NCBI GenBank assembly: GCA_030248195.1
Contig: JASAND010007645.1
Span: forward strand, 90,814-154,813
DNA from: Trissonchulus latispiculum
Taxonomy: Eukaryota > Nematoda > Enoplea > Enoplida > Ironidae
Direction of reading: 5' to 3'
Length of the DNA: 64,000 nucleotides
The translations under genes were made by a program, and so were the position numbers. Under the pieces are notes generated by a model, which was given only the letters and a program-made list of their open reading frames with translations, did no database searches and was not told the DNA's origin. This document shows, one piece after another, positions 22,850 through 35,226 of the stretch; position 1 is the first letter of the stretch, and the number at the start of each line of letters is the position of its first letter.

Positions 22850-25692
22850 ATACAGTATTAGTGGCTTTGTTTTGGTTTTGGCCGGATTAGGATTCACAAT
22901 TGCAGCTGTGGCTGTTGGTGTGCACCAGGCCTATTCTTATTATGACTACTATGTATGTTAGTTTAACAGTTTTCCGTTGCAGAAATAGCACTGTTGTACT
23001 TTATAAATTAATGACCCGAAGGCAGGGAAAATGCTAGCGGCGTTGGTATCAGATACCTTTCATATTAAATGGATTAAATAAATAAATTTCATAAAAAATT
23101 AACAGACTAAATTGTTTTAATATAAATGAATTTGTTTAGTAACAGAGAATTTACAATCAACAAATCTGATACATACTGTCTCAGATAATGCTGCCAGGTT
23201 TTCCACTCCATTGATATATGAGATCGAGATTCCTGTATGAGCGATATAGGAATTTAATTGCCTTTTTCTTGAAAAATGTCCAAAACATAGCTTGAATATG
23301 AATCATCTTAACCCCTGCAGCTTTCTTGCAAATTTTTAGTTGAGATGTTTGGAAAACGTCACCCAAGGCACCCACCAAAGAATGGAGGAACCAGTCAATC
23401 AGTCTAATCAGTCAAGACTACATGTACATTTAGGTACATTTACTATATCGTATTTAGGTCTATGACAGTGTACCATTTTGGGCCTTACTGTGTGTTGGAA
23501 TGGTTCTCAACATAACTGGATCCGTCTTGCTTAGAATAGCTAGAAGACTGAGACTGATTCGATTATTACGTGGCCGTCAAGTGATCATTACTCATGCTCC
23601 TGTGGGAGTGCCTCCACAAGGCTATCCTGGGCAATCAACAACTTATGTATCCCCATCCGGAGCAATATACGGAGTTCCGCCTCCTGCATCTACCCCGGGA
23701 TGGACGGCACCTGGTTACTCCTCTACCAATCAGCCAGTTTATTCCACTGCGTAAGTATACAACTACTAAGTAAGAAACCCCTAAAAGGTTTTTATGCAAA
23801 AGAGAACTGATTATTCCCGGATATGAACACGCAAATAACGACTAGAAATTTTGATAACCTAGCTATTACCGGTTCTGGAAGTTTCACTTTTCATCCTGCC
23901 TTGAAAAATCATTGTTCGTTGATAGTAAGCTGATAGAATGGACGATAAAACCGCTCTTGAGAAATTGTCCAAAGATGCAGTGTAGAAAATAGTTCAGATC
24001 CACTTACAGTGGAGCAATTCTCGTCCAAAAGTTTTGGTAAACTGGTTTTTAGCATTTAGCAAACTGATAATGGTCGTTGAGCACAATTTTCCACATCATA
24101 ATTCTAGAATTTCAACTTTTGTTTCACACTGTACATTAAGCTAAGAAGCTGGCGTTTCACAGAAAGTTAACCATCATACCAGATTTATTTTCTGCAAATT
24201 TGAATGAAATTGTGCAATAATTGCACTTTGTGCAATGATATACATATGCTACATTGCATTTAATGTGCTGGTTTCCGTTCGGGTAGTTTCATTCGCACAG
24301 CTCCAATCCTTTGCGAAACTGTCAAAACTTACCGAATATTCATTTTGCTTCTGCTCTTTAGCAATCTGGGAACAGTCCCGTATTTTTAGGTGAAAAGATA
24401 AGAAATATTTGGTTTCGACCTTATTCTCTCAGTAGGCAGTAGAGACACCGGATTAATTGTTGTAATGGCTGAAAAGAGGGCACCAAAAACGACATCTTTG
24501 CTTTCACAACTACTGAGCTGTTTCTAACGCTAGCTAACTAACGCTAACTCGAGTTTGGAGCAAGTTCAGTTTGGCCTGAGTTTGGTTCAAGTTTGGCAGT
24601 GTAAATTGGCCTTAAAGGCCACCTGAGACAAACCCAAAATTATGTCCCTCGCCCCACATGTCCTTCTTTTGAGATAGCTCAACAAGCACAATTCTCGAGT
24701 ATATACTGTAGGTACGAGGTGAATTTATTTATTGTAAGCTTTAAAATAATGTATAGATGGCTTTCAAACTCCAAACATTGAGAAAGTTAAAGCTTTTCAA
24801 AAATCAGTGCGCAAAAGGATATACCATCAGATTAAGAGGAGCCCGGCCCGGCCTTGACAGCCAAAAGCAGCGCTTTGTAGTCTGGTTAAGTACGGTGTCT
24901 TCGCAATATATTTTTGTAACCTAAGTTTTTTACCCAGACAAAATTGCTAAATGTGGGCAAAACCTAGCTCATTCCGACGAGATCACAACTGACAGGTCGT
25001 TAGTTCCAGGCCTTCTTAATTCTTAATTCTTAATTCAGCGCAGCAGGTCTCTTATGTTTGTTCTGCCATCCAGCTTCCAGGCACTTATGTGCAAAACATA
25101 AGAAATTACATGAATGCATGTAAAACAATGCTTGGCAGAGCATGATTTGCACATAAGATTCTATTTTGAAATTCTTCATTAACGATGACTCATAAAGTAA
25201 ACAGGAATCAGAAATGGAACAAATTCAATCAGAATATTCCGGTTTCTTTTGAATTGACAGGGAAATTTCTCTGACTGCTTTTTGCAGAGAGTGGCTTATC
25301 GTTTTGCAGATTATGAGATCATGTTAAAGGAATACCTTTAGATTTATACTTCCGTTGCACTTATGACTTACTTTATTGAAGTCTGCAATTCTCTTTCACT
25401 GCAACGAATACACAGGAACCGGTAAATTAAAAGAAAACGGTATCCAATAATTTTCCCTATTGCAGCAACCTCACCTTCAAGATTAGCATTCGCTGCGCAG
25501 CAGGCCTACAGTTGTAAATTGTAACTCAGTAAACATTTAACCTTTTGCATGCAATATTGCTTGTTTGATAAATTTTTAGTAAAATTGGATACAGTTGTCT
25601 TTTGTTTGATTTTATTTTCTAGTCAAACAGCAGGCTCGTTTGCCGTTCCACCGCCTCCAGCATATGATGCCTTAGAAAAGCCTAAAGAATGA
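22850..25692 (+). CDS. Membrane protein with proline-rich, PPxY-containing tail, copy B (5' end not found)
   Basis: Three plus-strand exons are supported: 22850-22952, 23458-23750 and 25623-25692, all with GT-AG borders and compatible phases. Exon one encodes a membrane segment (ISGFVLVLAGLGFTIAAVAV). Exon two encodes a second one (PFWALLCVGMVLNITGSVLL) ending in ARRLRLIRLLRGR, a basic cytosolic patch, then a G/P/S/Y-rich tail. The last exon ends PPPPAYDALEKPKE. PPAY is a PPxY-type WW-domain ligand, often a handle for NEDD4-family ubiquitin ligases. The first exon begins with one base of a split codon, so the N-terminus is missing. The copy at 9402-11085 has matching exons and phases. The family is not recognised; a Shisa-like or tetraspan-like adaptor would be consistent but is unproven. 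Confidence 0.7.
24264..24831. mobile_element. TTAA-flanked MITE-like element in the last intron of copy B
   Basis: TTAA lies at 24260-24263 and 24832-24835. The left end TGTGCTGGTTTCCGTTCGGG matches the left end of the 12309 element closely. The right end (CGCAAAAGGATATACCATCA) is a diverged form of the GGTGGTGGTATCC terminus. Confidence 0.55.
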
Positions 25693-26255
25693 ACTGTGAA
25701 ACATTCTGAATTCATTTTGCATTATATGTGGCTTATAGTATTGTACAGCCCGTTGTAGTAAATTAAACTGTCAGGCATGATTCAGTGTGACTACGATTGC
25801 AACGAATTCAATGACTCAATGATTCAATATGATAATTAAAGGTAGTGAGACACTTCGCCACACTTTAATTAGTAATTACTCTTGTAAATGCGAAAGGGAA
25901 TGCCCTTTACACTCAATTAGAAACGAGAAGGAAAGGGAGGGGGCAGGACAAACTACGTATTAAACGTGAGCGGTGAGACAATTTTGATAAACTACAGCAA
26001 TAAAGTGTTGACCAATATGGTTTTCTATTGTATTCCAATACTTCTATAGCAATGTTATATATAACAAGTAACCTCTAAAAGGGGAATTATTCTGCCACGG
26101 TGCCTGATCGTGCAATCTGGTTATCTTATCAATACATAATCAAAGTCAGGAGAAAAGAAGATTCAGTCCTGCAGCCTCGATAGCTCCCTGTGTCCGTGTA
26201 TCAAGTGGCCATCTGATTTTTTTCAGCAGAATAAAGCAAAAATCAAGCAAATAAT

Positions 26256-26409
26256 CTTGTTATTTATTTCAATACGCCTTAACACATCAAGAAACAAGCT
26301 ATTCCAGTTTGATTTTTGATTCTAAGTTGACATTTTAAAACAAAAATCAAACCGCATTCTGATTGGCTGAAGCAGCTAGCCACTCGCCTTGCTGGAAAGG
26401 CACGTGATG
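26256..26409 (+). repeat. Left terminal inverted repeat of the integrase transposon
   Basis: Matches the reverse complement of 61752-61905 across its length, with a few substitutions. It contains AACAAGCTATTCCAG and ends near GGAAAGGCACGTGA, about 125 bp before the integrase start codon, so it probably also carries that gene's promoter. Confidence 0.85.
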
Positions 26410-27325
26410 TGTGCGCCTTTATGGATTGGCAGACTTCTATTGGCTATTTTATTGTGCACCACTTTGCATTTCTAGCATATTCATTTGCTCTACTAGGCAT
26501 GTTGGCTTGAAGCGGTTTATCTTAAACTGCCACAATGGAATGGTTGGACGAACGGTTTGTTCGGGAACATGTAGAAACTGACGGCATGAGCGTTTCAGAT
26601 CTTACGAATTACCTTAAAGAGTGTTATTCCGAAAGAAAGGGGCTGTCGGAGAGGAACGTCAGAAGATTCTGCAAGTTCCATGAAATAAAGTTTTCCCGCT
26701 TAGCTGATTCGATTAGCGATGAAGCATTAGATGCTGTAATGGCTGAAGCAGTCGCAGAGGTAAGTGAATCAGTCGCAGTTGCATTTGGTTGTAATAATAC
26801 TGGGAATGACAAACATTGCTCTTTTTGTCACAAAGAATCTGTTTCTGAGAAGCTAGTTTCACTTCAGCTTTCGTTGTTCACCCAACATTGTTTCGGTTTC
26901 ATGATTGGTGATGATTTTGTGTTTGAAACAACATTATTTAGTTCAGTAAAGCTGGTCAAATGCAAGAAACGGTGAAATATCTGAAATTTTCAATTCAATT
27001 TAGTTCAAAGCTGCCTATGTTATAGGTGGGAAGCTGCTATGGCCGGCGAATGATGATTGGTCATCTTCGAAATTAGGGAGTGCATGTGGGTGAAGTTAGA
27101 GTTGGAAAAAGTTTACAACGTGTGCAACCGCAATATCACGAGCACAGGCAACAGGGAACCGAAAAACAGATTAATCCTGTATCGTACTACGCCCCATTTT
27201 TTGGATACAATCTACACATGGACCAGAATGAAAAAGTAATTTTACGAAACTTCAAATAATTTCAATTTTGTAGTCTACGTTGGGGCTTCCGCCTCGGATG
27301 TGTACTTATGTAACATTCGTTTTAA

Positions 27326-27504
27326 GGTGGTGGTAACGTTTACAGAGTCAGTTTCAAAACGTTATAAATTATTCTATGTAAGGACTTATATAGCAAATGA
27401 TACAGCATTTTAAAGTTGGAAATAAGCTTGTTTTGGAAGTTTCAGACATTTTGGATTACTTTCACGAAAGTTATAATCTAAAATACGGGAAAAATACCAC
27501 CAAC
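27326..27504. mobile_element. 179-bp TTAA-target MITE in integrase intron 2
   Basis: TTAA lies at 27322-27325 and 27505-27508. The termini are GGTGGTGGTAACG on the left and ATACCACCAAC on the right, so it is a short member of the GGTGGTG family. It sits cleanly in the intron between exons two and three of the integrase gene. Confidence 0.75.
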
Positions 27505-28797
27505 TTAAGTTAACGTAGCCGCCAGCGGTATTTGATATTTCATTTCAAGCTGACGTTAGGCAGAATCGATGTATTGTTGCTAAAGTTTTGCACGAAATTG
27601 CCATGTTTTGATATTTTCATTTCATGAAACAAACTTTACGTTTTAGCTTGTCGAATTTGGCATAACATTCGTCCTGGCTGTTGACGGTTGCTCAGGATTC
27701 ATTCCTGCTGCATGTGTGATGCCTATTAAAAATAATCTAACTATCTATGAAAATATGTTTTCGTAAGTTAAATATAAGGCTTTTTGTCAACTACTGTGTA
27801 CTACTAGTATTTTTCAAACTTTGAAGAAAGCTGTGACTAGTCAGCTAAAACTATTTCACAATAAAATGCCCATTTGTTTCTTTTAGGAAAAGCGTGGAAT
27901 CATATGGCTTATGGGAGCAAATCATCGTTGACCATGGAAAAGAGTTCTACCTTTCTCTTTTCATTCAGGATTATCTGACCCAACATTGTCAGAGCAAAAG
28001 ACCAGCCTATCGTCAAGTCACCTCAACTGTAGTACGCTCTGACAGTTTTGCCCTATAATTAGCTTCGTAACTATTTGTCTATGGAATGTGTTTATCTGTA
28101 TATGGAACTTCCACAAAACTAAACAACAACAATCACTTTGAGGACTTTGAGTAGCTCGTGAGCTAAGCTTTAACTCACCCCAGCTTTTTGTCACCTGTGT
28201 GCCCTACCAGTAAAATGTGGTTGACTAAACTCGATGATTTTTGTTAAAGTATTGGCTGATTTTTGTTAAGCTTGCTACATCTAATGGATAGGATAGGTCA
28301 AGTCAACCAGGGCTAATTGTCTTTTTAATTTATTGTTGCTTAATATTTTAGAACAACAGAGTGGAAAGGCTCTGGGTGGAGGTGAACCAAACGGTTGGAT
28401 ATCCTTTGAAATATGGCCTGATAGAAATGGAACGAAATGGCAGCCTCAATCGTGACAATCCGCTCCACCGATTCGCTGCCAGTTATACTGGTATTATGGT
28501 GGCTAATCACGGACTACAAACTCTTGTGGAAGCTTGGAATTGCCATGTAGTCCCAGGTAGTCATAACATTTTTAACTAGAGCTTTATCTATCAATCCAAC
28601 ATAAATTTCTTTTTGTTTAACTTTGTAAGCTATTAATGTCAGCGTTTGCATAGCAGTTTCCATGCTTGTATTTATTCCGCTTCGGGATAGTATTATTTTT
28701 AATATGTTCTAGGCCGTGGTCGTCCAGACTCTTTCATTGCTTCAAAGCAAAATTTCCAGCTACCCTGTCCAGTTCCTTCAACAGAAGAAGCTCGAGC

Positions 28798-28801
28798 TAT
28801 G
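28798..28801. repeat. Left target-site duplication TATG
   Basis: TATG directly precedes the TGTAATAG start of the left LTR and is repeated at 56758-56761 after the right LTR. The sequence fits YRYR, the target type reported for errantiviruses of the gypsy group. The duplicated bases fall in the codons for A-M-Y in the integrase gene. Confidence 0.9.
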
Positions 28802-31800
28802 TGTAATAGAGTGACTGAGATCTGTGACGAGTTATGGGCTGAGGCTGAAAGTAAACTGATTTGGGTCGTGAGATTTGCTGTATTGGTTAGGCTTAGGATA
28901 GGCTTCTTCGGCCTGTTGATCTGATCAGCACTCTAGAACACTGGTCAGCGCGTGGGGATTCAGAGATCTCCACTTAGATTGAAGTACAGACTGTAGTGGT
29001 GTTCTGACAGACCGTACTTAATGGCTGACCGGGTAGGGGTTTAGATTCGTGAGTTCGTTTAAGATAAGAGGTCACCAGGGGGTTTATAGTCTCTATATCG
29101 ACTCTTTCCGATTGATGCAGTCTTATCCTCTAGCTCGGATAAGACAGGGAACGATGATCTGAAAAGTAAGCTGAAGACGAGTCTAAAAGTCACACAATTT
29201 ATTGACACAAAAGTACAGACTGTAGTTATCAATTCCAGCAGATACGGTGTTCAATGCAAGGTTATGGTACAATGAACAGAGATTACAATGATCTGCCAGA
29301 ATTGTCCTTCTAGTATTGACTGGTCTAGGTTTTGGTTTGGGTTTGGGGTACACACTGTCTCCAGGACTTTTCCTGATATTCCACCAGATTACACTACGGG
29401 GTCGGATAGGTAACCTATATGCTTGACTAGCTCAACTCGTAGTTGCTAACTCAACTCCTAGGCTTTTCTTCGTAGCCTCTCTAGCTTGCTCTGTCCCTCT
29501 AACAACAGATCGGGACTTAACACCAATTAACACAAACAGTTAACGTAAATTAGAATAGTCTCACAAGGGAGCGGCTTGGATTAGTTCTGGGGCCTCCGTG
29601 TAACGGCTACCCAGGCGACTGAATTTAGAAAGACGAGAGGTCCGTTCCTGAAATGGAGAATTACAGTTACGGGCTGAAGAGTGTCGGACGAGATATGAAA
29701 AGGTCGATCGGCTGAACAACTAATATAATTATGTAAATTAAAGCAGAGAATACAATTGTTCAATGAGATTTAGGCACGCTTTTCAACAGGATAGACAATC
29801 ACGATAACTGACTGGTTTCCGCTGAACATTTTCTCGTGATAGGCTTGCAAAGAATTACTGAACACTGATCAAAAGTTAGGTTTCCCAATGGTGATTCGCG
29901 ATTGGCCGACTGTCTCTGCTTGACGCCACATTACCCTTGCCAAAGTATATCCGGTTAGCTACCTCTCTGAGATCTGAGATACAGGATCAACTGAACACAG
30001 GCTACTGGATACTGAGACCGGATCTACTTCTGGATCCAAAACACAAGAACTGACTGACAGGACACTGGCGACAGGACTGACACTGACTACTGACTCTGAA
30101 CAGGAGGCTACCAGCTTCTCTCGACACTGACTGATTAGGCGTTGGCAGCAGACGTGCGGCAACCTGAATCAAATGGGTTAAAACCCATTATAAACAGCGG
30201 TGGTGGGGATTAGAACCCCAGCAACTATTATCCGGGCTAATAGGCTTCCAAGTGTGGGTTTTGACACCCGAAACGTGCTTTGTGTGTGTCTTGTTAACTG
30301 TTCTTTGCTTTCAGACAGACTTCAGACGTTTTGGATGGTTTTGGTGTGCGAATGAACAAGATTGAACGTTTTCCTGGCCGTTCTGGTGTTTCCGGCCAGA
30401 TATGCAAATGAGGCTGGACTGGACTAAAGGATTGGACACAGACCGTGAACTACACTGCTCAATACTGCCTAACTGACTAGAATCAATTAATACAAAACTA
30501 AAACTAACTTAAAACTAGCTACGTTTATCTAAAAACTCCTATACTGACAATTCTAACACCTAGGGCTCAATACCGGCTATAACTGAAACTGGATACTGAA
30601 CTATGGACTGTTACCCTCTAATCTACGGGTACACAGCACTAAACTACACCTGGTAACTGTTTGCCACTGCCAAGACACTATTCCCTACGAACCTGGTCAC
30701 ATTATACGGTATTCAATCTAATTCTAGCCCTAGGACAGAATATGCAAATGAGCTTACGTAAATTTGAACCTAAACGGGCTAACCTACCTAATTATCACGG
30801 ACTGGACCCATTCCCTGCAGAGGCTCCACATCTTGAGCAAGATAACCTACGCAGGCCTCTGGGGTCGCAGAATTAGCGATTAACAGCAATCCTAAACAAT
30901 TACTAAATCTGAACTACTGGACAATTATCAAGACTAGACTACAAACAATTATCGGCTATGAACTATACAAGATTCGAGCATGGGCTCTCTTTCCGGCCCG
31001 GATACGTACCTAATCTAATCATTATTAATCATTAACTACCTACCTAACTGCTAATTAAGTTATTTTAATTATTATTTTACTGGACTGGTCTCAAGACCTC
31101 AACTGGAGGTATTTACATGAGTAGCCCCACACATACAGTTATTATCATTCTTTCAGTTTATTCCGGACATGCAACAAGACCTCCAACTGGGAGGAGTTTA
31201 CATGAAGTGCCCATCATGCATACAAATCACTGGATATTAATTAAAGTTAATCACGGGGCCTCAAGACCCTCTCTGCGAAGGTATTTACATGAGGAACCCG
31301 GAAGTCGATAATTAAAATAACTTAAAGCCTAAATGGGGCTACTTCCCACATTAACTACTACCTAAGCTAATTAATCTAATTAATACCTAACTAAGTGCGT
31401 TCTGATTCGGAAATGGCCCGTGTCATGGCCATTTACAGGTGATTGCTCGTGTTTTTGCGTGAATTCTGCGTGTGCAATTTTGGAGAGGGATTCGGAAGCC
31501 AAAAGTCGGATAATAATTGCTGTCGCAATTATTATCAAGACAACAAAACTACAAAACACTGTTTAACTTAGGGGAATGCCGGATTTCCCCATTTAAAACC
31601 TTGATAATTAACTGGTTTGAAATGTACTGGAAAGATTCGTTTTCGAAGCGAGTTTTAGAAACAATCCTACTCTTTTGACCGGCTGAACTAAAGAGAGCAC
31701 AAATATAGAACAGTGAGCAGTTTTGATTGGCACGGCAAGAAGTATGGCCGGCGGGCCTGGCCGCCGGCTGTGGGGAAAATGGGACATTCTATTGCGTGGC

Positions 31801-33626
31801 AGTTCCGGGAAGTTATTCAACTTCCCGGGCTTGGGGGGAACAGGAAGGGTCCTAACCTCAATACCTAGGTTGCCCCAAATATTTGACGAATTTTGGGAGT
31901 TTTGGGTTACTGTCGTAGTTGGGTGGAAGGTGAGTAAAAATAGCAAAAATGGACTTTTTGAGACTTGAACCGGGGATTGAACTTTGAGGTTTTGGATCAC
32001 CAAAAAGTGGTGATTTTGGAGAGAAACATGATTTGAAATTGGGAACAGAATTGCGCGTTTTCAGATTGAAATCGGAAATTGATTGGGGTTGACTTGCGAG
32101 GGCTTGGAACTCACAAGCCAACCTGAAAACCCACACCCAACATAACCCCAGAGGGTGGGGCGAAAGGCCCACACCCTCCACATGTGCAGAAAAGACAAAT
32201 AAGCTAAAACTGGGGTGATTAGGCCCAGCTATCAGATGTGTGTGGAGTTGTCATCGGGGCCCTACGGCCCCGGTAAGATCAGAAATCGGGTCCTGGGGAC
32301 CGCCACGAGGGCATAAGGGTCCCCAAGATTTGCAGCAGAACTGCCCCTGTGGACCGCCTCGAGGGCATAAGAGTCCACAGGGGTGGTTGTACAAGGCCTA
32401 GAGTGTCGGTGCTAGCTCAACCTGAAAAAGAAAAGTGAGTCCTAAGAGGGGAAAGGGGGGAAGGGGGGAAATGCTAATGTCTAGGCCTCCATATAACGAC
32501 TTCAAGACAGCATTTCCCCCGGCAAACAACCGGACGAAAAAGGGGGAGAGCAACCGCTCTGTCTAAAGTCTCAACCGACACTGACTGGAAATTCGAATTT
32601 CCAGTCGAGACCCTGTCTGGGGGCGGTCTTTCGCTCCCCAGGCAGCTGATTGGCTGCGCGTGTGGTGCGATCATTGCAATCACCTTTGATTGGACTACCG
32701 AAGTCGTGACCTACGGTAGTCCACGTGCGCGAGCCGTGGTGTAAAGTGTAAAGTCCACGTGCGCGGGCTGTAAAGTGATTTGAAATTGACTGTAATCGTA
32801 TGTAGTGATTATGACTTCTTGTTGTTTTAGAAGACGATTCATTGGTTATTATTGTTTTGTAATTACTGATGTAGTAATTATGCGTCGGGGGTGAAGAGGG
32901 GGGTCTCTATAACGGCCCACTGCTCTGTAGAATAAGGTTTCTGGTTCGAATCCGCAGAGACTGACAGTTCTTTGACATTTCTGCAATTTCTATGCTTCTT
33001 TTCCGTTTCTGTTTCACAAAAGCGAGGAAGGCGCTGTTGGCCATACGGGTGGGGTGGGAGGCCTCTAGAGGAGGCCCTCCCGTACACAGGAAGGTCAGGG
33101 TTCGATTCTGAACTTCTAAGAGTGAGTTAGCATGGTTTTCTGTATGATTCTTTACCCTAGCTTTGAGCACGTTGAAACTGGGGAAGTTTGGGCTGTCCAC
33201 TGGCCTCTATAACGGCCCAAGGAACAGATCATAACCTAGACAGTTGTACCCCCTAATTAATAAATGTAAGACCGGCTTCAGGGCAATTCTGGCTTGGCAG
33301 GCATTAATATACAGTTCGCACGGCAAATCATTAACAATTGGTTATTTACATCAGTTACCTGGCATTATGAGCAGAATATGAGGCAAACAGGGGCCAGAGA
33401 TCGTTCAGCAATCACATACAAGATACGCTTCATTCTATTTTTGACCTTGAGCCTGGATTTGGCGGTTTTAGCAGATTTTAGCCCTTTCCTTCTTCTGGGC
33501 ACATTTTAGCTTCAAAACTTGGCTTTCATTTTCCCTATTTACTCGTGAGGCTGCTTAGATACAAAACACGGTTTTACTGAACAAATTCCACGATTATGGC
33601 AATAATAAAAAAGCATTTTTATTACA
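28802..33626 (-). repeat. 3' LTR (4,825 bp)
   Basis: On the plus strand it starts TGTAATAGAGTGACTG and ends GCATTTTTATTACA. It contains three ~85-bp repeats (31090-31310), paired hairpins at 32283-32390 ending in GAGGGCATAAG, and several CTATAACGG motifs. Compared with the other LTR it has 163 bp extra at 29422-29584, small indels near 30865 and 31560, and lacks a 1.06-kb block at about 32725-32775. Short open frames occur in both LTRs but show no recognisable domain. Confidence 0.9.
31090..31310. repeat. Three ~85-bp hairpin repeats in the LTR
   Basis: Each unit has CAAGACC followed by a short inverted repeat of the CCTC...GAGG type, then TTTACATGA and a CCC-containing end. Units begin near 31091, 31174 and 31261; the equivalent array in the other LTR is 53222-53442. 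Possibly structured RNA or protein-binding units; function not known. Confidence 0.6.
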
Positions 33627-35226
33627 GCCTCACCGAGTTTAAAGGGGTAATATTTCGACTTGGGGGGGAGAACCAAAACTCTTGAAATTTTCCCTCCCAA
33701 CCACAAGGCACGCGCTGATCTCTTGGCCAATAGGGGGGGTATCAGGACAGAGTCTCGCTTTCCTTATTGTGTACTTCTTACAGGGACTTCGTGTATCATG
33801 CTCAGGGGACTTCTCCGTTTCACAACCGTCACTCCAGGGGTGACCAATAATTACCCGTTTCTTTCGGGTTAGCCATTCGGGCTTACTTACTTCTATTCTT
33901 CCTTCTAAATTCTATCTTTCTTTCTCTTCTTGTTTCCAGCTCTTTGGCTGATGGCGGACTATTACTTCTTCTTCTTCATTCTTTCAATCTTACACTGTAC
34001 TGCCTCTTTTTCCTGAGGCGCGGAACGCTGGGTACTAAATATTAATTCGTCTCTATTACTTAGGACCTAATTCCTAATTACTGGATCCAGCCTCTATATC
34101 GGCTACGATCTTCCTAGAGCTAAGGCTCACCTGAAATTGTTACTAAGTCAGGTCCAGCCTCTATAACGGCTGCGACCCAAGATGGAGCTAAAGCTCCCGT
34201 ACCCAAAATAATTATTAAACTTCCAGTCATTTACTGTTCCGCTTCTTTCACTGCTAATCTTCCGTACAGTTCAAAATCAATACAATTAATTACGCACTGC
34301 CTACATGGGCACATCCAATACTTCAATACAGTTAATTCAAAACAACAAACAATAATTAATCAATTCAATTCAGTTGAAGCTTTCTTCGCTAACTTGTACG
34401 TTTTGTACTACACATTCTCGAAACTTGCAGCCATATTTTCGGCACTTTTCATTATTCAAAACTTCGGCTTCCTTTTGAGCCATAACTTTTCCGGCCAACG
34501 AGCCGTCACTTTTGGGCCGACGAGCCATCACTTCCGGGCCTACGAGCCCTAACTTACTGGCCGACGAGCCATTACTTTTGGGCCAACGAGCCCTCATTTC
34601 CGGGCCGACGAGCCCTAACTTACTGGCCTACGAGCCATCTTTCTTTCCGGCCGACGAGCCGTACTTTCCCGGCCTATGAGCCGTTCCGTCCGCATTACAA
34701 CATTCACAACAAACAAACACACAAACAAAACTACGGAGTACACAATTACTGTCCCTTTCACTGAGCTTCTGGGAGGAAATCACGAGACTTGAAACTAGGG
34801 TGCTGTTTTGACCCTCTCACCGATTCTTGGTTATTGAACGACGAAAAACCACTGCACGAACTGAGCTGAACTTCTAAATCTCTGCGAGGGGTGCCAGATA
34901 ATACAGATTACTCGTTGCAAACAAAAGCACAAATACTCATTGCGGAAACATTGCTGAAATAAACAGTTAATCAAACAAACAGACAAACAAATAAACAGTA
35001 GACAGGCAGTGCTGAAAAACAAACAAACAGTCAAACAAATATCCAGTTACAGTTACAGTGCACACAAATATTTTTGTATTTTCGAAATGTGATTTTTTTG
35101 TATTTTTGTAAAATGTAACTTTTTTGGTATTTTGTATTTTTGACAAAATCACTGACAGTTCACTGCAGTACGGTATATACAAATTCAAACGAATGTACTT
35201 TCAAAATTTTGTATCCCCAATTTTAG
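33627..35226. other. 3' noncoding region of the retroelement
   Basis: 1.6 kb between the last accessory ORF and the 3' LTR. It holds a 22-24-bp tandem repeat (34478-34687), CTATAACGG motifs at 34090 and 34156, a GGCGCGGAACGCTGGGTAC motif at 34017 and AAAC-rich tracts near 34960-35040. No coding region is supported. Confidence 0.6.
34478..34687. repeat. Tandem repeat, about nine 22-24-bp units
   Basis: The consensus on the plus strand is GAGCCNTNACTTNYGGGCCNAC. Units three-four and six-seven form a higher-order pair. On the minus strand the array is partly open, but TAG stops in some units argue against a repeat protein. Confidence 0.8.

Noticed and set aside
31608..32003. 131-codon frame in the LTR, also present at 53711-54106
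   Set aside because: Its preservation in both copies only reflects recent LTR identity; no domain is seen.
32940..33115. GGTTCGAATCC and GGGTTCGATTCT in the LTR, like tRNA T-loops
   Set aside because: No acceptor or D-arm partners could be folded around them; probably coincidence or regulatory.
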